Of a stretch of 64,000 bases of DNA, positions 9,735 through 22,317 are shown in pieces. This stretch comes from Voacanga thouarsii (taxonomy: Eukaryota; Streptophyta; Magnoliopsida; Gentianales; Apocynaceae): contig JANUWF010002356.1 of the NCBI GenBank assembly GCA_026120185.1, forward strand, positions 372,001-436,000, given 5' to 3'. A model generated the notes under the pieces. It was not told the DNA's origin. It worked only from the letters and a program-made list of their open reading frames with translations, and ran no database searches. Numbering within the stretch: position 1 is the stretch's first letter; the number at the start of each line of letters is the position of its first letter. The position numbers were made by a program, and so were the translations under genes.

Positions 9735-12700
9735 GATGATGTATGCATTATTGATAGTGGAACTACACACACCATACTAAAAAATGAGAAATATTTTTCT
9801 GATCTCAAAATGGGAGAAATAAATATTTATACGATAAACGGTAGTGCAAATGTAATTGAGGGCTCCGGGAGAGCTAGTATATTGTTGCCTAAAAGAACAA
9901 CAATTATTATTGATAAGGCACTATTTTCCTCAAAATCCAGAAGAAATTTATTGAGTTTTAAAGATATCCGCAGAAATGATTATCATGTTGAAACAAATGA
10001 GGAAAATGGGATTGAGTATCTTTTTATTACTCAAATGCATTTGGGTAAGAAATCGGTATTAGAAAAACTGCCGTCTTTTTCTACTGGTCTATATTTTGTA
10101 AAAATACGTACAATTGAAATTCATCATCTAGTAAATCAGAAGTTTACTGATCCTATTACTTTTAGCATTTGGCATGACCGGTTGGGTCATCCGGGATCTA
10201 CCATGATGAGAAGAATCATTGAGAATACACATGGTCATCCTTTAAAAAATAAAAGGATATTAACATCAGAAAAATTCGCATGTACTGCATGTTCCCTAGG
10301 AAAATTAATTGTTAAACCATCACCAGTAAAAGTAGGAGTTGAAAGTCCTACATTTCTCGAACGGATTCACGGAGATATTTGTGGACCTATTGATCCACCA
10401 TGTGGACCGTTCAAATATTTTATGATCTTAATTGATGCATCATCCCGATGGTCACATGTATGTTTATTATCTACTCGCAACCTGGCGTTTGCGAGATTAC
10501 TTGCTCAAATAATTAAATTACGAGCACAATTTTCGGACCATCACATTAAAAATATCCGTTTGGATAATGCTGGTGAATTTTCATCACATGCTTTTGATGC
10601 ATATTGCATGTCAATTGGGATTAATGTTGAACATCCTGTAGCTCATGTTCACACACGGAATGGTCTTCGTTGAATCTTTGATTAAACGATTACAATTAAT
10701 TGCTAGACCATTATTAATGAAAACAAATCTCCCAACATCTCGCTCGGGGACATGCTATTCTACATCTTCGCAACACTTGTACGTATAAGACCAGTTAGTT
10801 ATCATAAATTCTCTCCTTTGCAATTGGCTTTTGGGTCAGAACCAAATATTGCTCATTTAAGAATTTTTGGGTGTGTTGTATATATTCCAATTGCACCAAA
10901 CCAACGAACAAAGATGGGTCCTCAAAGAAGAAAGAGGATATACGTTGGATATGATTCTCCCTCTATTATCAGGTATGTTGAACCCCTGACAGGAGATGTA
11001 TTCACGACAAGATTTGCTTGATTGTCATTTTGATGAATCATTATTCCCTAAATTAGGGGAGAACCAAAACAGCATAAAAATGATCTTGCTTGGACAACAT
11101 CATTAAATTATCTTGATCCGCGCACAAGCGCATGTGAACTTGAAGTTCAAAAGATAATTCATTTGCAAAGCATTGCAAATCAAATGCCAGACGCTTTTGT
11201 TGACTCCGGAAGAGTTACAAAATCGCATATTCCGACTATAAATGCTCCTATTCGAATTGAAGTTCCAGTGAGAATAAAATATTATACCTATAGTCTCTTG
11301 AGTCAAAAACACGTCGAAGCGTGGCCGACCTCTTGGTTCTAAAGATAAAAATCCTCGAAAGAAAAGAGGATTAAATGATCCGGAAGATCATATTGAAGAA
11401 AAGAATGATAAAGACCAAGAGAGAGCTGATGACAAAGAACCGGAAGTTGATGAAAGTAACACTGAAATTTCTATCAATTATACCACTTCAGGTAGAAGTT
11501 GGAATCGGATAGAAGCTGTTATTGATAATATATTTGCATACAATAAATCTCTTGATGTTACACAGGATAATGATGATCCTGAACCAATATCGATTGATGA
11601 ATGTCGGCATAGAAAAGATTGGCTGCAATGGAAAGATGCGATTCAATCGGAGTTAAATGTACTGGCAAAACGTGAAGTCTTCGGACTCGCAATCCGAACA
11701 CCGGAAGGTATAAAACCTGTTGGCTACAAATGGATATTTGTGCGAAAGCGCAATGAAAAGAGTGAAATCGTTCGATATAAAGCGCGATTAGTAGCCCAAG
11801 GTTTTTCACAAAGACCAGGTATTGATTATGATGAAACTTATTCTCCTGTTGTTGACGCTATTACACTCCGATATCTTATCGGTTTGGCAAGTACATGAAA
11901 AGATAGATATGCGCCTATTAGATGTTGTCACTCTGCTTACTTGTATGGAAATTTAGAAAATGATGTTTACATGAAAATCCCGAAGGATTTCATATGCCGA
12001 AGCATATAAACATTATCCTCGTGAAAATTACTCCATCAAGTTGCAGAAATCATTATATGGCCTGAAGCAATCTGGGCGCATGTGGTTTACACGTCTTAGT
12101 GAATATTTATTGAAAGCGGGATTTAAAAATGACCAGGTATGCCCATGCGTTTTTATTAAGAAATCTGGTTCTAAATTTGTGATATTAGCTATATATGTTG
12201 ATGATATTAATCTTATTGGAACTCCTGAAGAGCTCCAAGAAACAATTGATTATTTAAAAAGAGAATTCGAAATCAAGGATTTTGGTAAAACCAAATTTTG
12301 CATTGGTTTACAAATTGAACATTTGGAGAGTGGAACATTTATTCATCAATCAACATATACAGCAAAAGTGCTAAAAAGATTTTACATGGACAAAGCACAT
12401 CTATTGAGTATTCCAATGATCGTGCGATCATTAAATGTGGATAAAGATCCTTTCCGACCTCAAGAAAATGATGAAGAACTCCTTGGTCCTGAAGTACCAT
12501 ATCTCAGTGCAATTGGTGCATTGATGTATCTTGCTAATAATACACGACTCGATATTGCTTTTCTTGTCAATTTATTAGCAAGATTTAGTTCTTCACCAAC
12601 ACGACGACATTGGAATGGAATTAAACAAGTCATTCGATATCTCCAAGGTACAATTGATCTCGGATTATTTTATTCAAATAAAACCAGTCCAACATTGATA

Positions 12701-13216
12701 GGTTATGCGGATGTCTGGTTATTTATCGATTCACATAAAACACGTTCTCAAACGGGCTATCTATTTACATGTGGAAATACTGCTATATCATGGCGTTCTA
12801 CGAAACAATCTATAGCAGCTACTTCTTCAAATCATGCTGAAATTATAGCCATTCATAAAGCAAGTCGAGAATGTGTATGACTAAGATCCATGATTCATTA
12901 TATCCGAGAAAGTTGTGGATTATCATCAATCAAAGGTATTCCAACTCCTCTTTATGAAGACAATGCAGCTTGCATAGCTCAATTACGAGGAGGATATATT
13001 AAAGGAGGTCGGACAAAACATATTTCACCAAAATTCTTCTCTACTCATGAACTTCAGAAGAAAGGTGAAATTGATGTGCTACAAATTCGGTCATGTGATA
13101 ACCTCACAGATATTTTCACGAAGACTTTACCGACTGCAACATTTGAAAAGTTGAGATATAAAATCGGTATGCGTCGGTTTAAAGATTTAAATAAATCATC
13201 TCATCAGGGGGAGTAA
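9735..13216 (+). pseudogene. copia pol (protease-integrase-RT-RNase H), broken
   Basis: The protease active site DSGTTHT is at about 9753-9773. The GAG-pre-integrase zinc region is WHDRLGHPG...CTACSLGKL, followed by the integrase core (HGDICGPI, ILIDASSRWSHVCLL, RLDNAGEF) up to 10672, where the frame breaks. Integrase C-terminal pieces occur at 10752-11021. RT begins near 11600 (WKDAIQSELNVL, KWIFVRKRN, YKARLVAQGFSQ) and stops near 11896. It resumes at 12041-12880 with an intact YVDD at 12194-12205. RNase H follows in a third piece, 12890-13216 (YEDNAACIAQ, TKHISPKFF). At least four stops or shifts separate the pieces. Confidence 0.9.
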
Positions 13217-13328
13217 TAAATGGACATATAGAATAGTATACTCTTTTTCCTTCACTAGATTTTTTTCCCACTGGGTTTTTATCTAGTTAGGTTTTAACGA
13301 GGCATATTCTTTATGTAATGGATGGACA

Positions 13329-13340
13329 TCCAAGGGGGAG
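13329..13340 (+). other. Polypurine tract of the copia element
   Basis: The purine run 'ccaagggggag' directly abuts the 3' LTR, the position where plus-strand DNA synthesis is primed in LTR retrotransposons. Confidence 0.7.
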
Positions 13341-13692
13341 TATTATGAATTATTGGAATCTTTATTAATTAGTGGAGGCTCCACTAATTATGGATTTATG
13401 TGAATTATTAGAAGATTTTTATGAATGTCCACCATTTAGTGGAGACACCACTAATTAAGATTAGTGGAAGATGATGTATGCCATGATGTAATCCACTAAT
13501 TAGAGCTCTATAAATAGAGCTATTCTCTAAGCTTGTAACACACCATTATTTTGTGAAAGAAAGATTAGTGAAAGAAAGATTAGAGAAAATTGTGAGAGAA
13601 AAGAAAGAGAGAAATTCTTGTGCAAAATAGTTAGAGTTTTATTAGTGTGTAGTGTGAAAATTTTATTCTAACACTACCCTAATTTTATAACA
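13341..13692 (+). repeat. 3' LTR of the copia element
   Basis: 352 bp. It differs from the 5' LTR at two sites by eye (g to a near 13424, g to a near 13660). It ends ATAACA and is followed by the AATAT target duplication. The palindromic TATA box repeats at 13504-13521 and could in principle drive transcription toward VHA-e, whose start lies about 0.8 kb downstream on the same strand. Confidence 0.95.
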
Positions 13693-13940
13693 AATATTTA
13701 ATTTTGGATTTTATTAAATTTTAACGTGTATATATAAAGATTGATAAAAAGATCATTTGTTGGACAATCTGGGCATCCAAACGGAAAAAGGAGTAAATAT
13801 TCTTAGTGACTCAGTCGGTACGGATCAACAGACCCGGGTACACGGGCCAATTAACAATACGATGTAAAGTAGCCAACTAGCGACACAATTTCTAATGGGT
13901 CAAGTTACAAACGGAAGCCCAAATCTTTAAGTGATTGACA

Positions 13941-13946
13941 GGCCCA
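13941..13946 (+). promoter_or_regulatory. GGCCCA element upstream of VHA-e
   Basis: A site II-type motif roughly 0.1 kb upstream of the presumed VHA-e leader, in a stretch with further GCCCA-like motifs. Regulatory role is inferred only from the motif and position. Confidence 0.35.
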
Positions 13947-14039
13947 GTTTCTACACCAAGTAATTTTCCTTTTTCATTTAATAAAAAAATTTGGATAACT
14001 AAGCGTAACTAGTTTATTGCACGATCTCAGCAAAGGGTT

Positions 14040-14345
14040 GTAACCACTTGAACTTGATCAAGGCAAAGCGACGCCGAATCGAGCAGCGTTTACTCTTCCC
14101 CGGACGAATCGCTGGTCGCCGGACCTCAAGGTTCATGTTCTTTTCCTCTATGTGTACATGTATAGGTTACATACTAATGCATATGTTAATTTGCTTGGAT
14201 TGCCTTCCGGCAAGCCATGATTGATTTGTGACATTGCTGTTGAAATTTGCGCCTTTGTGACATTGCTGTTGAAATTTGGATTTTTTTTCCCATAATTTTC
14301 AGAGATCGACTCGCCTTCTGAATCTGTAGGTGAGATTGAATCAAA
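14040..14345 (+). other. VHA-e leader with probable leader intron
   Basis: A donor at 14131 ('cctcaag|gttcatg') and an acceptor before 14303 ('ataattttcag|agatcg') would remove 171 nt from the leader. A tandem duplication of 'gtgacattgctgttgaaattt' type sequence lies in this intron (about 14226-14278). Boundaries are predictions from splice consensus. Confidence 0.4.
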
Positions 14346-16334
14346 ATGGGATTTTGGGTGATAACCCTAATTTTTGTTGTGATTGGCGTCATTGCTTCTC
14401 TGTGTGCCAGAATCTGCTGTAACCAAGGACCTTCCAAAAACCTGTATGTATTTCTTCTCCTTTCTTTTTTTTCCCCAATTTTTTTAAACTGCGTTTTTAA
14501 AGTTTCATTCATCTTATGATCTTTTAAATTGGTAGAAAATTATTGATTGTGATTTTCATTTGATGTTTCTATGAGCTATCTACTTTCTGTTTCTGTCGAT
14601 GGTGTTGATATGTCTTCTTAATTTTATGGCCTTTGTGCTTATGTTTACCTCATTTAACCAGTGTTAAATGCTGTTCTTTGATGTGTTGGGGGATTGCGAC
14701 CAAGAATTTGGCAGTCTTGATTAATTGTCTAGAATGATGCATGAGTCTTTGTTACATTAAGCGGCCAACTCAACCTGAACAAGTTTACTAAATTTTGGAA
14801 CCTTTCAATTATGGTTGCTACTCGACTGAACTAGAAAATGAAAGTGCGGAAACCCCTTTTAGACTAAGTGTGATTTTGTTTTCTGCAAGTACAAGAATAG
14901 CTAGAACATTTATGAACCACCTTTAGACTCCTATAATATGGTTTTACTTGTGCATTGGTTGGACTGCACTCTTTGTGAGGATGGTAGATGTTGATAGGGA
15001 AAAGTTGTGAATCAAGCATTTCATTCTCTTTCATGTTAACTGCTGATAACCAGACAACTGCAATGATTCCATGGAGGCTTGGAATCTGCAAGAAAACTAT
15101 GCTGTTACCAGAAAATCCAAACTAACTAGCAATCTTACGTCCTTAGCTTTCTAGTTGTCAAACTATAGGAAACCATTTTATTTCCGGTATACTACAGCTG
15201 GTACTCTGCATGCTTAACAAGGCCTGCATCCCCCTCAGATTGGATGCATATTGAGAAACCTTAAACAAGATCTCATCTTTTGTTTGTTATCTATGCATTT
15301 TTCACATCTTTGGTTCTTTCTTCTGATTTTCAGTTTTGATAATGATCCATGATACTCAATATGAAGTAATACATTACAGTTGAGTTTTTATTTATATGGG
15401 ATGAGAGTTGGAACTATGATTAGGTTTCTCTTAAGTTTCAGTAATAGAAGAAATCAATGCCATATGTACATCAGCTACTAAGCAATTTGGCAATTTGCTT
15501 TCTCCTTCTTCTTCTTGCATTTTTTTTTTCCTTTTGGGGTGGGTACCTATTTGCTGCTTCTAACCTACTTGAGACGACTCAATATATGCGTGGAGCTTTT
15601 TAATATTTAGGACTGATGTGATATGTTGCCTATTTCTCTTTGTTGTTGAACATCGTTTGTGTTGTATGTGGCTAATTCATACCTGTGATGCAGGTTGCAC
15701 CTGACATTAATTATTACTGCAACAGTATGCTGTTGGATGATGTAAGTTTGAATTTACTTTAACTTCTTCCGTTTTTTTAGCAGCTAATCATATGATATCT
15801 ATACCTGATTTTTCCCCTTTTTGTGATTTTTTTCCTTCCTTTGTCATTTGTCAATCGCTTTCTTGATTGTGGCATATCTTTTGCTGTTGACAGCCATATA
15901 ATGCATCCTATTTATTACTTTCAATTGTTCTATTGCAAAATATGCTGCTATTCCTATTTTTAGTTGGGAGTTCTGAACCATAAAGGTATTTAGTTCAATT
16001 AATTAGATCAGATGAAGTAATTGACTATCAACTTTTGAAGGATTATGGAAACATTTTGCTTGAGATAAGAACAATACTTCAAATCATGTTTAACTTTGCT
16101 TGATTAGTTTTAGCCTGAGAAAATAGATATAGATTATTTTCTTTGTGAAGGTGGTTTCTGGTTCTGTTCTTTCTCGGATTTGCCGATTGAAGTTCTATAC
16201 AAATAGTGTACATTTCCAGGGGCTTGTCTTTTGCATCAACCTCACCATGTTCTATTATTTTTGTTGATAGGTGGGCAATTGTATATCTAGCACAGATGAA
16301 ACCGCTCATTGTTCCGGTTCTGAATGAAGAATAA
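14346..16334 (+). CDS. V-type H+-ATPase subunit e (VHA-e), 69 residues
   Basis: Small hydrophobic subunit of the membrane-embedded Vo sector of the vacuolar/endomembrane proton pump. Exons are 14346-14443, 15694-15741 and 16271-16334; splicing joins phases 2 and 2 and yields exactly 70 codons including stop. The protein starts [14 protein letters not shown], has a first membrane segment (about 4-24), an RICCNQGPS loop, and a second membrane segment (about 34-57, [14 protein letters not shown] continuing into WAIVYLAQ), then [12 protein letters not shown]. Length and sequence match the plant VHA-e1/e2 family. The middle exon is only 48 nt, so automated annotation may miss the gene. Introns of 1250 and 529 nt contain nothing recognisable. 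Confidence 0.93.
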
Positions 16335-17475
16335 TGAGGTGCTAAGTGACAGAGACACGTCAGAATTCTCTTGTAAACCTACATGATGGAGCTCAGAAAA
16401 CCATAATTCTTCTAAGTGCATCGAGAATCTAGAATCTTTCTTGAATCACATCTGTATGTAATTTTATCGGCACGAACAAACTATAGATTTATTTTGCACA
16501 TTTTGCTCAACTTTGTTTTTTCTTGTAAGAGCATTATTATGCATGGCATCTTTTATTTGTGAACAGTGAGAGCCTGAGAGTATGAGTTGTGTATTTTGGA
16601 GACAATAATTGGGGTACCTTAGTATCCTTTTATCTGTTGCTCGACGAGCGAGAAATTCAGGATCAGATATGCACCTTCAAGTTATGCAGTCAACTTTTCG
16701 AGTTTCCCTGGTTTGTATTGGAAGGTTCTTCTGATTTGTGTTTAATCACCTCATATCCAATTTTGGCTTTTGTTGCACATTTCAGTTTTACCATCTAAAC
16801 AAGAGGTTTCTCATGTCAGACAACAGAAGCAGGGGAAACTCAGCTAGACAATCACATAAGTACTGTATTCTATTGATTCAATTGGACCGGGCATCTAATA
16901 TACCAGTCGAATTGATCTAATGCTGATAGTGTGTACTTTAGCATTCTCTAACTGCTTGAGATGAATTTGAATTTTAGGGTCTTTTTTTCCTTTTAACACT
17001 AACATATACCTTTGGGAGGAGGTTGACTTTTAGGAATTTTTTTTTTTAATACTAACATATATCTTTGAACTCGAAATATGAAAGAATTGAATTATTATTT
17101 TGATACGAATTTTATTTAGTTAGTATAATATTTATATTTACATTAAATTAAATTATTATTTGAACATACAAATTATTTATATAAGATTAAATAAATTTAC
17201 TTATATTGAATTCAATTGTTATCTCAATACGAGTATAATTTGTATAAGGTCAAGGGATCATAGTCAAGAAGCAGAAGGCTGCCCATAGCGTTTTCAGTCT
17301 TCCAACGCAAATATCTTGAGTGAGCAAGAAAAAAAAAAAAAGGCAAAAATTTTGTACATTTTCCAAAACCCTAAAAACCTTCTAAGTGAGCTCTCCTTTT
17401 CCCCAACAAAATCTTTTTAGGAGAGCCAAAAATCTGATTGCTCATTTTTGTCCAGAAGCGAAGCAGAGAGCTTTA
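16335..17475. other. VHA-e/FtsZ1 intergenic region
   Basis: VHA-e 3' UTR, then AT-rich DNA. A short near-duplicate ('aacactaacatatacctttggg' and 'aatactaacatatatctttgaa' type) occurs at about 16996-17065. A telobox-like AAACCCTAA lies at 17366-17374, about 100 nt before the FtsZ1 start. No gene is seen. Confidence 0.4.
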
Positions 17476-20400
17476 ATGGCTGCGCTTGGACTCACCAACC
17501 CAACTGAGTTGGCTTCGCCTTCTTCGACTTCCATTGGATGGTACCAGAAAACTCTGTCTCCGTTTGCTGCCAAAATATGCATTTCTCCAGGGACTCGTCG
17601 GAGAAGTCTATCCAAATTTCAGCGATTCAGTGTCTGCAGTTCCTTTACGCCAATGGATTCTGCCAAGATTAAGGTGGTCGGTGTCGGTGGAGGAGGTAAC
17701 AATGCCGTTAATCGCATGATTGGCAGCGGTTTACATGTGGGTTTTGTTGGGCTTTCCTGGGTTCATTTGACTTTTTCCTTTTCTTTGTTTATCTTTTCTT
17801 GTATTTCTTGGCTTTGTTTAGCCTCCTTTAATGAACAATAGTGCGAATTTTCTTTGCAATTGTTCTTTCAGAAGTTGTAGGTAGTCTCTTCTGGGTTTCA
17901 TTTATCGAAACACTTTTCTTTCTAACACAAAGTTATGATTTTTCATTTCTTGCCCTCAACATGTGTTCATTTTTGGTTGATTATTCTTTACACTTTGTTA
18001 GTGTCTCAGTTCTTTACTATCACTCGCCAAAGATATTCGTGCTATGATGATGTGTTTAGTAGTAGCATTGGACATCTCCAGCTGATTTTTGTCTCTATTG
18101 GCCAAGATTAGTGTGACCTGTTTTTCAGTGTCATTACCAGTAAAAAGGATTATCCCCTCATACTAATAGAGAAACATTATGAGAAAAAAGGTGAAACCTC
18201 TTTCTTCTGGATGTACAACACAACAAGCTTAAGTTGTCTCAGAGCCATTTTGAAGATTTTATTTCCTTGATGAGCTGCTTATTAGGATGGAAAATGTACA
18301 ACTGTTAAAGTTGTTGTATTCTTCAAGATAGGTCTTTCACTAGAATTGTGTCACTTAGTATAATTAAAAGTACAGGTTGTATACTTCTTAAGATTCTGTA
18401 AGTAATCTTAGTGCTTTCATTCTCTTTTAAGTGCCAAGGGATCCCAAAATTACCTGGAATTGTCGACTTGGCTGAGTTGTTTCTTGGTGTTCTGTGATCT
18501 TTTCAAGCAAAAGGTTGCTGCAAAATATTCACCATCGCAGTGTCATTGGTTGACTAGCATTTTCCTTTATCCTTGATCTGAATTTGGTTTGCACTGTCTC
18601 AGTGAGTGAGAAAGATGGCGTAGAAAGATTATAAGAATTCATCTGGTTTGTGGAATGCACCATAACTTGGTTTATTTTGTTTTCTCTGGCTTGAAATTGT
18701 AGACTTAGAATTGCTTGACAAAGTGAAAACCTTTCAATATCTTTTGTAAAACTGAATGAAAACTTTCCAAACTTCTCTTGTTTATTATTGTAAGGCCAGG
18801 ATCTTGCTTGACAAGTTACATTGCATGGTATTGACAGGGTGTTGATTTTTACGCCATAAACACAGACGCTCAGGCACTGCTGCAATCAACTGCAGAAAAC
18901 CCAATCCAAATTGGAGAGCTTTTGACTCGTGGCCTTGGTCTCTCTCTCTCTCTTTCTTTCAGACAAACAACAACCCCCCACCCCCAAAAAAAAAAAAAAA
19001 AAAAGCACATAGAGAAACATGGAGATATTAGTCTTCTGAAGCTTGTGACAGAGTTCTTACTTTGATTTGGAAATACTTTTCTGTAAATTCATAGTACTAA
19101 GGATCCTAGATAGGTTTTTAGCAGTTGGAAAACCTGAGTTGAATTTCTAGCCTAGTTAAACCCTGTTTTATGTTCTTTATGCATTTGCATGATATATTTC
19201 GTTCTTTTTAATCATCTCTAGGGCAATTTCTGATTTGAACCACATGTGGATATGCAGGAACTGGGGGTAATCCCCTTCTGGGAGAACAGGCTGCAGAGGA
19301 ATCAAAGGAAACCATTTCTAATGCACTTAAGGGATCAGATATGGTGTTTATAACTGCAGGAATGGGTGGAGGTACAGGATCTGGTGCTGCTCCTATTGTT
19401 GCCCAAATAGCTAAGGAAGCAGGTTATTTGACAGTTGGTGTTGTCACCTATCCTTTCAGCTTTGAAGGACGCAAAAGATCCCTCCAGGCAGGTGCCATCT
19501 TCATCTTTGGTAGTTGTAACAGTACTATGATACCATTTTGATTCTCAAATGCGGCACGGGTATCATTTGTTGTATCTCAAAACATTTAACATCCCTTAAT
19601 TATGCAACTCTGGAAAGGTTTGGTTTTATCTACAAATATTGAAATAGAATGCTGCTGTTTAGAGAGAACCATTTCCACCCGTGGCATATTCACCTTTTTA
19701 TCATTTACATACAACTTACTCTTTTTTCCCTTAAAAAAAAAAAGGAAATACATAAACTTCAGGTGTACTAGCCTTACTTGATTCATCAGACAACATTCCA
19801 GAATATGAAGGAGAAGTATTAGATGTCGAAGTTCTGGCTCGGCAATCACAACTTAATACATAGGCATTTGATAATCAGGGAGCCTACTGTGTCCATCTAT
19901 GTTTTTATCAGGACAACTGTAGATGTAATTGATCTACATTCAGATTCTCTATAGATGAGCATCAAATGAGCTTCTTTCCTTTTTCTCCTTGTTCTACTTT
20001 AATGGAGTTCTGCTACCAAGCAAGATGAGCTAAATTATGTTTAGCTACTTAATTAAATTCTTGTTCTTGGACAAGCAATAAGAGTTTCTAAATACACACC
20101 AGCATTTGTCCTTTTGGAATGGCTGATGACCAAAGCAGGCTTCTGCATGTTCCACTGAAACATAATACTGGTTGTCCTAAGCAATCTGATAAGTTATGCT
20201 AGTTTTAGCCGAAAGACAAGGAAAGGAATATGAACTTTATTTGAACATGCCTAAAACATGCACATCTGCTTGTTCATTCAATTACGTTGCATAAAAAAGT
20301 GCACTAATTTGTTTGGTTAAGGTGAAAATTCCTCTTCTTTTGTCACTACAAGTCTACAATAGTTGACTGTTATATTTGCTGTTCTTTCAGGCTCTGGAGG

Positions 20401-21880
20401 CTATTGAAAAACTTCAGAAGAATGTTGATACTCTAATAGTGATCCCAAATGATCGTCTATTAGATATTGCGGATGAGCAGACTGCACTGCAAGATGCTTT
20501 CCTTTTAGCTGACGATGTTCTACGACAGGGTGTCCAGGGAATATCAGATATAATCACAGTGAGTGTCTCTACAAGGACGCCTCTAGTAGCACTATCAAAC
20601 ACTTCTTTTCTTTTTCCTGTCAATTTCACTGAGAAAGATCTGCTTCATTTATTCTGTTGCCTAAGTAACAAATCCATGTGTGACTGCTATTATGAATTTG
20701 TTACCTACCATAAAGAGGGCAGCACAGATAACTTGCTTATTGTCATAAAGAATGTTTTGCAAAAGGTTTATTACGCTTGCATGAGAATAATCTATGCAAA
20801 AGTTAATTTCTACTTATTTCTCAATTGTACAGAAAAGCAAACAGGTCTAGATATCATAATAAGGTCAAACTTCTATAAATATGCTTTTCCTGGCATTCTG
20901 TACTTTGTTTCAACTTCTGTATATTCTACATCAATGCTTCCCTCCCTTGCAAGGATGTTCTTCCCGAAGTTTTCTCTATTATTAGTTTGAGGCATATTTG
21001 TAGGCCTGCATTAAGGGAATTGTTCAGCATCTCTTGTCCTGAACCCTGATTTCTTTCTCTGCCTGCATTATGTGGCTGAACAAATCTCCTTATCATGATT
21101 TTGTGACTTTCTTCTGCAGATTCCCGGGCTAGTAAATGTAGATTTTGCAGATGTGAAGGCAGTCATGAAGGATTCTGGAACTGCAATGCTTGGAGTGGGC
21201 GTTTCATCTAGCAAGAACCGTGCTGAGGAAGCAGCTGAACAGGCAACTCTGGCTCCTTTGATTGGATCTTCCATTCAATCTGCCACTGGAGTAGTGTATA
21301 ATATAACTGGAGGAAAGGACATAACCTTGCAAGAAGTCAACAGAGTGTCGCAGGTACTGCAATTTTCAATACTGTGTGTTTTCTTTCTCTGGATGTTAGT
21401 AGATTCTGTAACAAATTTAATATAGTTCTAATCTCCACGTTCATTGTGTTGGAACGTTTATCTTGATTTGTGAATATTTTCCCCGAGTATACCATGCAGG
21501 ATCTGATTATTCACAGTATAAAGAATTTGAAGAATCCACGTTCCCTTAATATGAACTCCAAAAGTGGTTCAAATTTCCCCCGTCTTGATTCGATTATTTT
21601 TGCTTTACGTCTCCAGGTGGTTACAAGTTTGGCAGATCCATCAGCTAACATCATATTTGGTGCTGTTGTGGATGAACGGTACAATGGAGAGATTCATGTG
21701 ACAATAATTGCAACTGGTTTTACACAGTCATTTCAGAAGACCCTGCTAACTGACCCAAGGGGTACAAAGCTAATGCAGAAGAGCAGTGTAGCGCACGAAA
21801 GCCTGAAATCGCCTCTCACCCTTAATTCATCAGCCTCTTCTCCTTCCACTCCTCGCCCAGCTCGGAAGCTTTTCTTTTAG
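17476..21880 (+). CDS. FTSZ1: Chloroplast division protein FtsZ1
   Basis: Tubulin-like GTPase that assembles with FtsZ2 into the plastid-division Z ring on the stromal face of the inner envelope. Exons are 17476-17736, 18838-18937, 19258-19487, 20391-20558, 21120-21353 and 21617-21880, giving 418 residues. Residues 1 to about 60 are a Ser/Arg-rich chloroplast transit peptide. The GTP-binding region holds [13 protein letters not shown] (about 69-81), the tubulin signature GGGTGSG (157-163) and NDRLLDIAD. The C-terminus RPARKLFF fits FtsZ1 and lacks the FtsZ2 ARC6-binding tail. The start is the ATG giving MAALGLTNP; the frame stays open upstream only from a GTG. Intron 3 (19488-20390) uses a GC donor (cag|gcaggt); any GT donor nearby breaks the frame. 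Intron 1 is unusually long (1.1 kb). Confidence 0.96.
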
Positions 21881-22046
21881 TTTTCTTTAGTTTTTGTTTC
21901 CTTTTCTTTTTTGCCATCTTTTATTTTGTTCCTCACTTTTCTTCATAAGGTTGACGAGTTGGCTGTATCTATCTTTATTATAACCTTGTATTAGATGCAA
22001 TTCTTTTGCTCTATGCCTTTCTTTGATTTCTTTGTCATCTTTAATG

Positions 22047-22194
22047 GTGCTAAGTGAAAAAGAATTGATTTGAGATGAATTTTATAAAAAAATATTAAAT
22101 ATGTGAGATTAATTAAGGTTCAAAAAGAGATAATAAGAGAATAAGATGTATTATAAATAAATGATAATTTTTGAAAAATAAAAATTATATAAAA
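22047..22194 (+). repeat. AT-rich dispersed repeat, copy B, left part
   Basis: Begins 'gctaagtgaaaaagaattga' and carries the family core 'gagatgaatttta...attaaatatgtgagattaa' with 'gaataagatgta'. It is interrupted at 22194 by the LINE and resumes at 25419. Confidence 0.55.
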
Positions 22195-22317
22195 AACAAA
22201 AAAACTAAACCTTAATCCCAAGTAATTTGGGGTCGGTTACATGAATTAACGTTAGGCAACGTGTGGTCATCCACATGAATCCTCCCTCGCCACTTTCTTC
22301 TATCGAACGTCATACTT

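Larger units (their letters stand above)
8111..13697 (+). mobile_element. Ty1-copia LTR retrotransposon, complete but coding-dead, with target duplication
   Basis: The 5-bp direct repeat AATAT occurs at 8111-8115 and 13693-13697. It flanks two 352-bp LTRs (8116-8467 and 13341-13692) that differ at only two positions by my base-by-base comparison. The internal order is gag, protease, integrase, reverse transcriptase, RNase H, which defines the Copia superfamily. A primer-binding-like sequence follows the left LTR and a purine tract precedes the right LTR. The internal genes carry several stops and frameshifts, so the element cannot move by itself. It sits between TOP1 and VHA-e and disrupts neither. 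The gag start (KLEFVALDI) and the RT motif YVDD resemble the Ale/Retrofit-type lineages common in eudicots; lineage assignment is tentative. Confidence 0.96.

Noticed and set aside
8803..13216. Several separate host genes in the copia interval
   Set aside because: All are fragments of one broken copia gag-pol between matching LTRs.
17386..17475. Thirty extra N-terminal codons on FtsZ1
   Set aside because: The extension starts at GTG, not ATG, and the transit peptide begins naturally at MAALGLTNP (17476).
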